DNA from: Verrucomicrobiota bacterium
GTDB taxonomy: Bacteria > Verrucomicrobiota > Verrucomicrobiia > Chthoniobacterales > UBA10450
Assembly (NCBI GenBank): GCA_003219335.1
Contig: QHOF01000045.1
Coordinates: 12,436-18,627, forward strand
Direction of reading: 5' to 3'
Length of the DNA stretch: 6,192 nucleotides
The notes below the pieces were generated by a model. The model was not told the DNA's origin. It saw only the letters and a program-made list of their open reading frames with translations, and did no database searches. Positions 1-5,454 of the stretch are shown here, piece by piece; the first letter of the stretch is position 1, and the number at the start of each line of letters is the position of its first letter. The translations under genes and the position numbers were made by a program.

Positions 1-731
1 GTCCCGCTGACCAGGAACTGACGATACGAAGCATTGTTAAACATGTTGCACTGCCCGGGGTTAGCCTGGCACCAGGCGTATTCGTGAGGAGTCACGTATT
101 GAGCTTCGGCGAAATAGGTCGCACCCTCGTTGAGGTTTTGGTTTAGATCATCGACCTCGACAAGAATCCGGTGTGATACGCCGTTGTGGATGTGGCCGCT
201 ATGGTCGTTCGCGTTTGATGGAAAGGATCCGGTGAAAGGATTGACCCAGGCGCGCGACCCGATGCTATTTTGATCAGCATTTGTCGAGGCAAAATACAGG
301 TCGGAACAACCCGGGCATAACTGAACGCCCTGGCTGCAAGCGTTGGTGTTACAGCCAAAGCCGCAGGCGTTGGACTCGTCTGCGCCGAATGTGTGTTTCA
401 TCCACGACTGACCAATTTGCTCAAAGCGTGTGGTGTTGTCGGCGCCGCCGCTCATCCGATAGAGGTTCTGCGGAACGACCGGGTGATCGGTATTAGGTAA
501 TGCGAACCAATTGATCGGCTGGTCGCCGTTGTTACAAGCATCCGTTGCCAGGCCTAGACCGACCTGCGTTCCCGCGCTGCCGAATTGTTCCAGATCGGGC
601 AAGTCTCCGACAATGACGTCGGGCCCGGGAACCAGCGCTGGTGCTTCTCCGCCAACTGCGCCTCGCAATGGTGGCATCACTACTGAGGCGGTCTTGCCGT
701 TTACCAGCTGTGTGATCTGGATCGATTGCAT
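1..731 (-). CDS. C-terminal part of the same cysteine-rich secreted protein, cut by the left window edge
   Basis: An open minus-strand frame runs from ATG 731 (possibly only an internal Met) through 243 codons to the window edge without a stop. The translation is clearly protein-like: MQSIQITQLVNGKTASVVMP at 1-20, the proline-rich segment PALVPGPDVIVGDLP at 31-45, then NWFALPNTDHPVVPQNLYRM at 74-93. Eight cysteines are visible (66, 123, 127, 132, 139, 142, 221, 228), including CGFGC and CPGC pairs, and there is a His-rich stretch (DHSGHIHNGVSHR, 177-189). An even number of closely spaced cysteines fits a disulfide-bonded or metal-binding extracellular domain, in keeping with the signal peptide encoded by the overlapping upstream frame. 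The frame stays open upstream of 731, but that translation looks like shadow sequence, so the two frames join best near 731-750. I recognise no characterised function; it resembles uncharacterised exported proteins of soil bacteria. The true C-terminus lies outside the window. Confidence 0.6.
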   Translation of the reverse strand, partial: MQSIQITQLVNGKTASVVMPPLRGAVGGEAPALVPGPDVIVGDLPDLEQFGSAGTQVGLGLATDACNNGDQPINWFALPNTDHPVVPQNLYRMSGGADNTTRFEQIGQSWMKHTFGADESNACGFGCNTNACSQGVQLCPGCSDLYFASTNADQNSIGSRAWVNPFTGSFPSNANDHSGHIHNGVSHRILVEVDDLNQNLNEGATYFAEAQYVTPHEYAWCQANPGQCNMFNNASYRQFLVSG

Positions 732-1213
732 CGCTGCGCCTCGTCGCGCACGATCATGTCGCCCGACACATCCCGGGGCGTTTTCTCCAGGACAAGTTGA
801 CCGAGCGACGCGCTCAAACGCGCTGGAAGACTGGCGGTACCTTGCCCAATGAGCTGCATCGAGCCCGGCTCGGCAGCGCGCAAGAGATTGTTAAACACCA
901 AAATGGTGAAGAACGAGTTCGGCTGAACGGTGAAATGCAATGCCCCCGCTTTTCGCATCGCAGAATCGACGCCGTTCAGTCTGCCGAGATCGAGATTCAT
1001 CGAGACGCTCCCGCTTGTGACCATCATCTTTTCCAGGGGTCCGGTTGGGCCCTGTTTATTTTTCTGCTTGAGCCGAGCTGCGGACTCTCCTCCCGCCGCT
1101 GCCGGATTGACAGGAAGCGAGAATAAAGCCCAAAGCACGCCCACGAGCACGAGCAGTACAAGTAAGGCACGGTGATTAGAGAACCCGGACTGAGGAGTGA
1201 ATCTTGTTTCCAT
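701..1213 (-). CDS. N-terminal part of a frameshifted secreted protein (signal peptide end)
   Basis: This 170-codon frame begins with ATG at 1213. It carries a clear export signal: basic residues around H14-R15, a hydrophobic core at about 16-33 (ALLVLLVLVG...) and a small-residue cleavage region (PAAAGG, 37-42). The mature part is lysine-rich at 49-53 and then looks like a natural folded domain up to about residue 159 (GRLNGVDSAM, ALHFTVQPNSFFTILVF). The last 11 residues (QRCNRSRSHSW) look like out-of-frame sequence, and the stop at 701-703 lies 31 nt inside the frame that continues the protein (1-731). I therefore read this as the 5' piece of one gene broken by an indel near 731-750, although a real short protein overlapping a second gene cannot be excluded. 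No strong Shine-Dalgarno precedes the ATG. The function is unknown; the product is probably extracytoplasmic. It is convergent with nothing here and lies 218 bp downstream of rlmI on the same strand. Confidence 0.6.
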   Translation of the reverse strand: METRFTPQSGFSNHRALLVLLVLVGVLWALFSLPVNPAAAGGESAARLKQKNKQGPTGPLEKMMVTSGSVSMNLDLGRLNGVDSAMRKAGALHFTVQPNSFFTILVFNNLLRAAEPGSMQLIGQGTASLPARLSASLGQLVLEKTPRDVSGDMIVRDEAQRCNRSRSHSW

Positions 1214-1320
1214 AGGTGCAATGTGTGATTTCGTGTGAAGGATCCGCCTTTGCCATCAGGCTTCGCAATCCTGTAGCGGACGAGAAGCTTCGGCACCGGA
1301 CGCGACTGCCATTTTACTTC

Positions 1321-1347
1321 GAAGCGCGGCTGCATGTTAAGCGCTTC
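1321..1347. repeat. Inverted repeat GAAGCGC / GCGCTTC in the rlmI-secreted gene spacer
   Basis: A perfect 7-bp inverted repeat (GAAGCGC 1321-1327, GCGCTTC 1341-1347) encloses a 13-nt loop and is followed on the plus strand by six T at 1352-1357. The T-run orientation would suit a plus-strand terminator, but no plus-strand gene ends here. For the minus-strand rlmI transcript the T-run is on the wrong side. It could be a weak bidirectional hairpin or an operator for the secreted gene. The rest of the 218-bp spacer (1214-1431) shows nothing I can name. Confidence 0.3.
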
Positions 1348-1431
1348 ATGATTTTTTCGTGAGCCACGGATTACCCTGATTGCACCGATGAATCTCGAAA
1401 GCCGTCTCTTGAATAGAATGACATTTCACTG

Positions 1432-2598
1432 TCAGCGTCCCGGCACCATCTCCAGAAGAAAACCCCTGAAATACTCTGTTTCAGGGATGGCGGGCAGAAC
1501 CGGATGATCAGGAGCCTGTTCGAAGCGGCGCACGCGTCGCGCGGAGCGCCGCGCATCCACAAGGGCGTCCATGATTGTTTCTGAGAATGCAGCGTCGCTT
1601 ACGTGGTGCGAGCATGAAAAGCTGGCCAGCAGGCCATCTTTCGACAGGAGCTTGAACGCGCGCATGTGCAATTCGCGATAACCGCGCAACGCGTCGCGCA
1701 GTCTGCTCTTGGTCCTCGTAAACGAGGGCGGATCGAGAATTATCAAGTCGTACTGCGCCCCCGCTTTCTCAGCTGCGCGCAAAAATTGAAAGACATCCTG
1801 CTCAACCCACGCGGCGTTCACTTCATTACGCGTTGCGTTTCGTTTCGCGGCAGCTATGTTCTCCGGACTTTCTTCAACGCCGATCACATCCGCTGCGCCG
1901 GCGCGGGCACACGTCAACCCAAATGCTCCCTGGTTCGCGAAGCAATCCAGCACGCGCCGGTTGCGGGCGTATCCCGCAACGATTCTGTAATTGTGTTTTT
2001 GATCGAGATAAAAACCGGTCTTTTGACCATGCAACACATCGAGTTCGAGCTTTACGCCTTCGATTTCAATCGCGATTTGCGAAGGAGTTCCACGCAACAC
2101 GCCGCTGCGTAATTCCAATCCTTCTGCCTTGCGGACCAGCGCATCATTTCGTTCGATGATGACAACATCGCCAAACAGATGGATCATCGCAGCCACGATC
2201 GAATCCTTCCGCATCTCCATCGCGCGCGTGAGCGTTTGCAAAACGAAATGATCGCCATAGCGGTCGATGACCACGCCGGGGAGACCGTCGCTTTCGCTCC
2301 ACACAACTCGGCGCAGTTTTGGATCAACATTTCGCCGGTCACGATACTCGGAAGCCTGCGCAATGCGGCGCCAGAAGAAATCGAGATCGAGATCCTGCCG
2401 CCGGCGCGAGAAACGGCGCGCCACAATTTGTGATTGCGAATTATAAATGGCGCTGCCGATCAAACGGTCCCTGCCGTCCTTAAGTGAGATGATATCGCCG
2501 TCTGCGGGATTTCCGAAAACCTTCAGGACTTCGCTGGAAAACACCCAGTCGTGTCCGTGCAAAATTCGCGCACGCGGTTTGACGACGATGCCTGGCAT
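1432..2598 (-). CDS. rlmI: RlmI-like 23S rRNA (cytosine-C5) methyltransferase, class I SAM-dependent
   Basis: The predicted enzyme transfers a methyl group from SAM to carbon 5 of a cytosine in 23S rRNA (C1962 in E. coli numbering), acting in the cytoplasm. It is 388 aa, close to the usual 390-400. An N-terminal PUA-type RNA-binding domain (about 2-75; PGIVVKPRARILHGHDWVF) is followed by the linker domain and a Rossmann methyltransferase. Family motifs are GQKTGFYLDQ (191-200), the SAM-binding loop VLDCFANQGAF (216-226), the acidic GVEES (240-244), DPPSF (289-293) and SCSHHVS (328-334), where Cys329 is the expected catalytic nucleophile. I chose ATG 2598 over an in-frame TTG at 2622: an AGGAG lies 11 nt upstream (2610-2614), and homologs begin at the equivalent of this Met. 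It is divergent from purC across a repeat-filled spacer and has no obvious intrinsic terminator. The family call is firm; the exact rRNA target is by homology, and the other member of the family would be an RlmK/RlmL-like paralog. Confidence 0.92.
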   Translation of the reverse strand: MPGIVVKPRARILHGHDWVFSSEVLKVFGNPADGDIISLKDGRDRLIGSAIYNSQSQIVARRFSRRRQDLDLDFFWRRIAQASEYRDRRNVDPKLRRVVWSESDGLPGVVIDRYGDHFVLQTLTRAMEMRKDSIVAAMIHLFGDVVIIERNDALVRKAEGLELRSGVLRGTPSQIAIEIEGVKLELDVLHGQKTGFYLDQKHNYRIVAGYARNRRVLDCFANQGAFGLTCARAGAADVIGVEESPENIAAAKRNATRNEVNAAWVEQDVFQFLRAAEKAGAQYDLIILDPPSFTRTKSRLRDALRGYRELHMRAFKLLSKDGLLASFSCSHHVSDAAFSETIMDALVDARRSARRVRRFEQAPDHPVLPAIPETEYFRGFLLEMVPGR

Positions 2599-2609
2599 AG
2601 AGAATTCAA

Positions 2610-2614
2610 CTCCT
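2610..2614 (-). promoter_or_regulatory. Shine-Dalgarno of rlmI that decides its start
   Basis: On the minus strand AGGAG stands 11 nt before ATG 2598. It falls inside the longer frame that would begin at TTG 2622, so it argues for the ATG as the true start. The spacing is slightly long but usable. Confidence 0.5.
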
Positions 2615-2629
2615 ATGCCCAATTACTCT

Positions 2630-2731
2630 GTCATTCCGAGCGAAGTCGAGGAATCTCTTGAAGTGAATCCAGAGATGTCTCCAGCCTTCGCATAAAGCTA
2701 CGGCTTGGCAGGCGACTTGGCTCGACATGAC
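2630..2731. repeat. 102-bp intergenic repeat element with imperfect terminal inverted repeats (REP/MITE-like)
   Basis: The left end GTCATTCCGAGCGAAGTCG (2630-2648) and the reverse complement of the right end (2713-2731, CGACTTGGCTCGACATGAC as read) match at 16 of 19 positions, so the element has terminal inverted repeats. Smaller palindromic pieces lie inside (GAGATGTCTC near 2673; AGCC...GGCT around 2692-2705). The GTCATTCCGAGCGAAGTCGAGGAATCT motif type is familiar as a widespread noncoding repeat in many bacterial genomes, often mis-annotated as peptides reading 'VIPSEVEESL'. There is no room for a transposase, so any mobility would have to be supplied in trans. It sits between the divergent rlmI and purC genes and may provide or interfere with their promoters, or act as a structured RNA. 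The structure is seen directly; the family membership is from memory. Confidence 0.7.
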
Positions 2732-2745
2732 AAAACAGCAAGCGA

Positions 2746-2773
2746 GTTGAAAGTTGAGCGTTGAACGTTGAGC
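2746..2773 (+). repeat. Tandem heptamer GTTGARM, four copies, next to the purC start
   Basis: Four consecutive 7-mers are seen: GTTGAAA, GTTGAGC, GTTGAAC and GTTGAGC, followed by a decayed fifth (GTTTGCC, 2774-2780), ending one base before ATG 2782 of purC. Copies differ only at the last two positions. Such GTTGAAC-like short tandem tracts are common in intergenic DNA of some Verrucomicrobiota and are probably slippage-prone. Here the tract occupies the place where a Shine-Dalgarno should be, and no good one is visible. It could tune purC translation by copy number or be neutral. Confidence 0.7.
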
Positions 2774-2781
2774 GTTTGCCC

Positions 2782-3678
2782 ATGCAAATCGCCACACAAA
2801 CCTCTATCGAGCTACCCGGAATCCAGAAACTGCGCAGCGGCAAGGTCCGCGAAGTCTTCGACCTCGGCGATACGCTGCTCTTTGTCGCCACGGACCGCAT
2901 CTCGGCTTTTGACGTGATCCTGCCGGACCCGATTCCGTGCAAGGGCGCGGTGCTCAACCAAATTTCCACGTTTTGGTTCAAACGTTTCGCCGAGATCGAG
3001 AATCATTTTGTCACCGCGGAGTTCGATGAATTCCCGAAGGAGTTGGAGCCGTATCGCGAGCAGCTTGCCGGACGTTCGATGATCGTGAGGAAAACGAAAC
3101 CGTTGCCGGTGGAATGCGTGGTGCGCGGCTACCTCGCCGGTTCTGGCTGGAAAGAATATCAGCAATCGCGGAGCGTGTGCGGGATTCAACTGCCAGCCGG
3201 ACTCAAGCTTGCGTCGCAGTTGCCCGAGCCGATTTTCACGCCGGCGACAAAAGCCGAAGCCGGTCATGATGAGAACATCGACATGAAACGATGCGCGCAG
3301 GTTCTTGGTGAAGAATTCGCAGAGCATGTGAAAACGCTGAGTTTGGAAATTTATTCGCGTGGCCGCCACCACGCTGAGCGATGCGGCATCATCGTCGCAG
3401 ATACGAAATTCGAGTTCGGCACAGTCGATGAAGATTTGCTCTTGATCGACGAATGTCTCACGCCCGATTCGTCTCGCTTCTGGCCAAAGGACCAATACGT
3501 CGTCGGACAGAGCCCGCCCAGTTTCGACAAACAATTCGTGCGCGATTACCTCGAGACGCTTGACTGGGACAAGGCTCCGCCGGCGCCGCAGCTGCCGAAG
3601 GAAGTGATCGAAAAAACTTCGGCGAAATATGTGGAAGCATTTCGCCGCCTGACAGGCCACGAGCTCGGGACCGCCTAG
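2782..3678 (+). CDS. purC: Phosphoribosylaminoimidazole-succinocarboxamide synthase (SAICAR synthetase)
   Basis: The enzyme joins CAIR and L-aspartate with ATP to give SAICAR, a step of de novo purine synthesis in the cytoplasm. It is 298 aa, the longer bacterial/yeast-like form rather than the roughly 240-aa E. coli form. Diagnostic segments in order are the nucleotide-binding SGKVREVFDLGDTLLFVATD (19-38) with DRISAFD (38-44), VVRGYLAGSGWKEY (113-126), the signature FTPATKAEAGHDENI (152-166) and LIDECLTPDSSRFWP (221-235). A C-terminal helical part ends in KYVEAFRRLTG (282-292). ATG 2782 is chosen over the in-frame TTG 2761 because the latter lies inside the heptamer repeat and would add a repeat-encoded tail. 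No clear Shine-Dalgarno precedes it. It has no purine-gene neighbour here, so it appears to be a stand-alone transcription unit, ended by the terminator at 3831-3858. The assignment is secure. Confidence 0.96.
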   Translation: MQIATQTSIELPGIQKLRSGKVREVFDLGDTLLFVATDRISAFDVILPDPIPCKGAVLNQISTFWFKRFAEIENHFVTAEFDEFPKELEPYREQLAGRSMIVRKTKPLPVECVVRGYLAGSGWKEYQQSRSVCGIQLPAGLKLASQLPEPIFTPATKAEAGHDENIDMKRCAQVLGEEFAEHVKTLSLEIYSRGRHHAERCGIIVADTKFEFGTVDEDLLLIDECLTPDSSRFWPKDQYVVGQSPPSFDKQFVRDYLETLDWDKAPPAPQLPKEVIEKTSAKYVEAFRRLTGHELGTA

Positions 3679-3682
3679 AAAA

Positions 3683-3704
3683 CTTGAGCTGCTTCGCTTG
3701 AGCT
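3683..3704 (+). repeat. Short direct repeat CTTGAGCT, 14-nt period, just after purC
   Basis: The octamer CTTGAGCT occurs at 3683-3690 and again at 3697-3704, separated by GCTTCG. It is the first element of the structured purC 3' region. No function is apparent; it may be a chance or a remnant repeat. Confidence 0.3.
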
Positions 3705-3722
3705 TTGCCTGCTCATGGTTAT

Positions 3723-3786
3723 GCGCTTTGCTGAAAAGAAAGCCGAAAGCGCCAGAACACTGGCGCACTCTCCCGCGCTCGCGGGA
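3723..3786 (+). other. Cluster of strong hairpins in the purC 3' region (possible structured RNA)
   Basis: Three perfect stems are visible: GCGCTTT 3723-3729 with AAAGCGC 3746-3752; GCGCCAG 3749-3755 with CTGGCGC 3760-3766 around an AACA loop; and TCCCGC 3771-3776 with GCGGGA 3781-3786 around GCTC. The first two overlap by four bases (3749-3752), so they are mutually exclusive or partly alternative. CTGGCG at 3795-3800 could also compete for CGCCAG at 3750-3755. With the terminator downstream this forms a compact structured transcript end. I do not recognise it as SRP RNA, 6S RNA, tmRNA, a tRNA or a known riboswitch. It could be a 3' UTR-derived RNA, a decayed repeat, or a leader for the sulfatase operon. 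Confidence 0.35.
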
Positions 3787-3830
3787 TGGCCGACCTGGCG
3801 AATCTACTTTTCGCGCTTGCGTTTTGCAGT

Positions 3831-3858
3831 GCGGCCCCGATCCCTCGGGGCCGCTTTT
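3831..3858 (+). terminator. Rho-independent terminator after purC
   Basis: A perfect 10-bp GC-rich stem (GCGGCCCCGA 3831-3840, TCGGGGCCGC 3845-3854) with a 4-nt TCCC loop is followed by TTTT (3855-3858). It lies 153 nt after the purC stop and 53 nt before the sulfatase start, so it separates the two transcription units. The stem is strong and the T-tract short but adequate. Confidence 0.85.
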
Positions 3859-3910
3859 ACAGTGAGCGTTTACAAGAGCCTTGCTAGGCTGTTCCGCGAG
3901 CTCCAAGAAA

Positions 3911-5452
3911 ATGCCACGCACCCGACCTGACATTTTGTTTATCATGACGGACCAGCAGCGATTCGACACCATCGCTGCGCTCGGGAACTCGCACATTTAC
4001 ACGCCGAACCTCGATCGCCTCGTGCGACGGGGCATCACGTTTTCAAATGCGTACGCCACGTGTCCGGTTTGCGTTGCGGCGCGCTACACGGTCCGAACAG
4101 GATGCGAGCCGCCTACGACGCGCGTCTTCAGCAACGCGAAGGCAAATCCTGTGACCGGTCAACCCGCGGAGATGGAAGCGCGCTGTGGACACTATCTGGC
4201 GCGGACGATGGCGCGCCTCGGTTATCGGACTTTTGGAATCGGAAAATTCCATACCGCTCCGTGGGATGAGGACCTGGGTTACGAAACGTTGTGGCGCTGC
4301 GAAGAGACTTATCATCCGCCAAAGCGCGAAGGTGATGACTACGGCTCATGGCTGTCGCGCGAGCATCCTGAATTCGATTTCCTCGAACAACCGATGGGCG
4401 AACGCACCGAGATGTATTACCTCCCGCAGCGCAGCCCGCTTCCAGCCGAGCTCGGCGGCGAATGGTGGACGGCCGATCGCGCGGTGCAGGAGATCGCAAA
4501 CTCCAATGATTCGCGCCCTTTTTTCGGGTTCATATCGTTTGTCGGTCCGCATCCGCCGCTTGCGCCGCCAATTCCTTTCAACCGGATGTACAATCCCGAC
4601 CGAATGCCGGATCCAATTCTTGGCAATGCCGAGGAAGATCATCTTGATGAAGAGATCTCTTTCATGCGATATGCCGTTTGGGCGGACGCTATCAATCCCG
4701 CACTGGTGAAAATCGTGAAGGCGCGGTACTACGGTGAGATTACTTATCTGGATCATTGTCTCGGCCGAATTCTCGACGCAATCGAAGCGGGATCGAATCC
4801 GGACAAGATCCTGATTTGTTTCTTTTCGGACCATGGGGATTTGTTGGGTGATCATCACGGCTGGCAAAAACAAAACTTTTTTGCAGGCGCATGCCGTGTT
4901 CCTTTTCTGCTGAGCTGGCCGGCAGGGCTGTCAGCCGGAACTGTTCGAAACGAAATACTTAGCCTCGTAGACTTGTTCGGAATTGCGACGGAGGCCGCGG
5001 GCGCAAGCGAATTGCGCGAGGGAATAGACGTTCTCAAAATGCTGCGAGGCGAATGCGCCCCGCGCGACTATCTCGTGGGAATGGTTGAAGTTCCCGGCTC
5101 GCAGGATTTCAAAGTGATGGTGGTGACCAACGAGTGGAAATACATTTTCATGGCCAACGGCGGCCGCGAACAACTCTTCAATCTCGGAGACGATCCTGAC
5201 GAACTGTTGAACTGTGTCAGTTCATCGTCCAGGATCAGAAACGAACTGTATGCTCTGGCGGTAAAAGCATGCCGGGTCCCGGGCGCAAGCGATGCGCTCG
5301 ACGGCAATAAACTTCGTGCATTTCCGTTCCGCGAACGGGAACGGACGCGCATCTATCAATTCGATCGGTCGCGCGGCGTCGTTAGCTTCCCTGACAAACC
5401 TGAGGAGGAGCTGAAAGGTTTCGACCCCGCCACGATCAGGCGCATCGAGTGA
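3911..5452 (+). CDS. Type I (formylglycine) sulfatase / arylsulfatase-like hydrolase, no signal peptide
   Basis: This is a 513-aa alkaline-phosphatase-superfamily sulfatase that would hydrolyse a sulfate ester; the substrate is unknown. It opens with RPDILFIMTDQQRFDT (5-20; metal ligand D14). The maturation motif at 54-64 is CVAARYTVRTG: Cys54 is the residue converted to formylglycine, Arg58 is conserved, and TG falls in the canonical position, but the third place is Ala rather than Pro. The (C/S)-x-(P/A)-x-R form is still a known maturation target. Other active-site pieces are GKFH (111-114), GPHPP (212-216), the metal-binding SDHGD (306-310) and HHGWQK (315-320). A typical C-terminal segment follows (NEWKYIFMANGGREQLFNLG, 407-426). 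ATG 3911 is preferred over TTG 3881 because family members begin right at this point; the ribosome site is poor. There is no signal peptide or lipobox, which suggests cytosolic action. No maturase gene is seen. It is likely co-transcribed with the methyltransferase 2 nt downstream. Phosphonate monoester hydrolase-like activity is an alternative. Confidence 0.88.
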   Translation: MPRTRPDILFIMTDQQRFDTIAALGNSHIYTPNLDRLVRRGITFSNAYATCPVCVAARYTVRTGCEPPTTRVFSNAKANPVTGQPAEMEARCGHYLARTMARLGYRTFGIGKFHTAPWDEDLGYETLWRCEETYHPPKREGDDYGSWLSREHPEFDFLEQPMGERTEMYYLPQRSPLPAELGGEWWTADRAVQEIANSNDSRPFFGFISFVGPHPPLAPPIPFNRMYNPDRMPDPILGNAEEDHLDEEISFMRYAVWADAINPALVKIVKARYYGEITYLDHCLGRILDAIEAGSNPDKILICFFSDHGDLLGDHHGWQKQNFFAGACRVPFLLSWPAGLSAGTVRNEILSLVDLFGIATEAAGASELREGIDVLKMLRGECAPRDYLVGMVEVPGSQDFKVMVVTNEWKYIFMANGGREQLFNLGDDPDELLNCVSSSSRIRNELYALAVKACRVPGASDALDGNKLRAFPFRERERTRIYQFDRSRGVVSFPDKPEEELKGFDPATIRRIE

Positions 5453-5454
5453 TT

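Noticed and set aside
1024..1335. A minus-strand frame starting at 1335 (MQPRFEVKWQSRPVPKLLVR), overlapping the secreted gene start.
   Set aside because: The first 40 residues look mildly protein-like, but the frame then runs out of frame through the signal-peptide coding region. There is no ribosome site and no family I recognise.
1352..1357. A T-run after the GAAGCGC inverted repeat as an intrinsic terminator of rlmI.
   Set aside because: The T-run is on the plus strand while rlmI is on the minus strand, and no plus-strand gene precedes it.
2447..2695. An 82-codon plus-strand frame ending in VIPSEVEESLEVNPEMSPAFA.
   Set aside because: It is antisense to rlmI for most of its length, and its tail is a translation of the intergenic repeat; this peptide pattern is a well-known annotation artefact.
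3869..3890. TTTACA (3869-3874) as a -35 box for the sulfatase operon, with TAGGCT (3885-3890) as -10.
   Set aside because: The spacing is only 10 nt and the -10 match is poor, so I do not call a promoter.
3715..3930. A 71-codon plus-strand frame between purC and the sulfatase.
   Set aside because: It reads through the hairpins and the intrinsic terminator and overlaps the sulfatase start; there is no domain and no ribosome site.
2812..3996. A 394-codon minus-strand open frame opposite purC.
   Set aside because: It mirrors purC in a GC-rich genome, spans the terminator and the sulfatase start, and has no recognisable domain. It is a shadow of the real gene.
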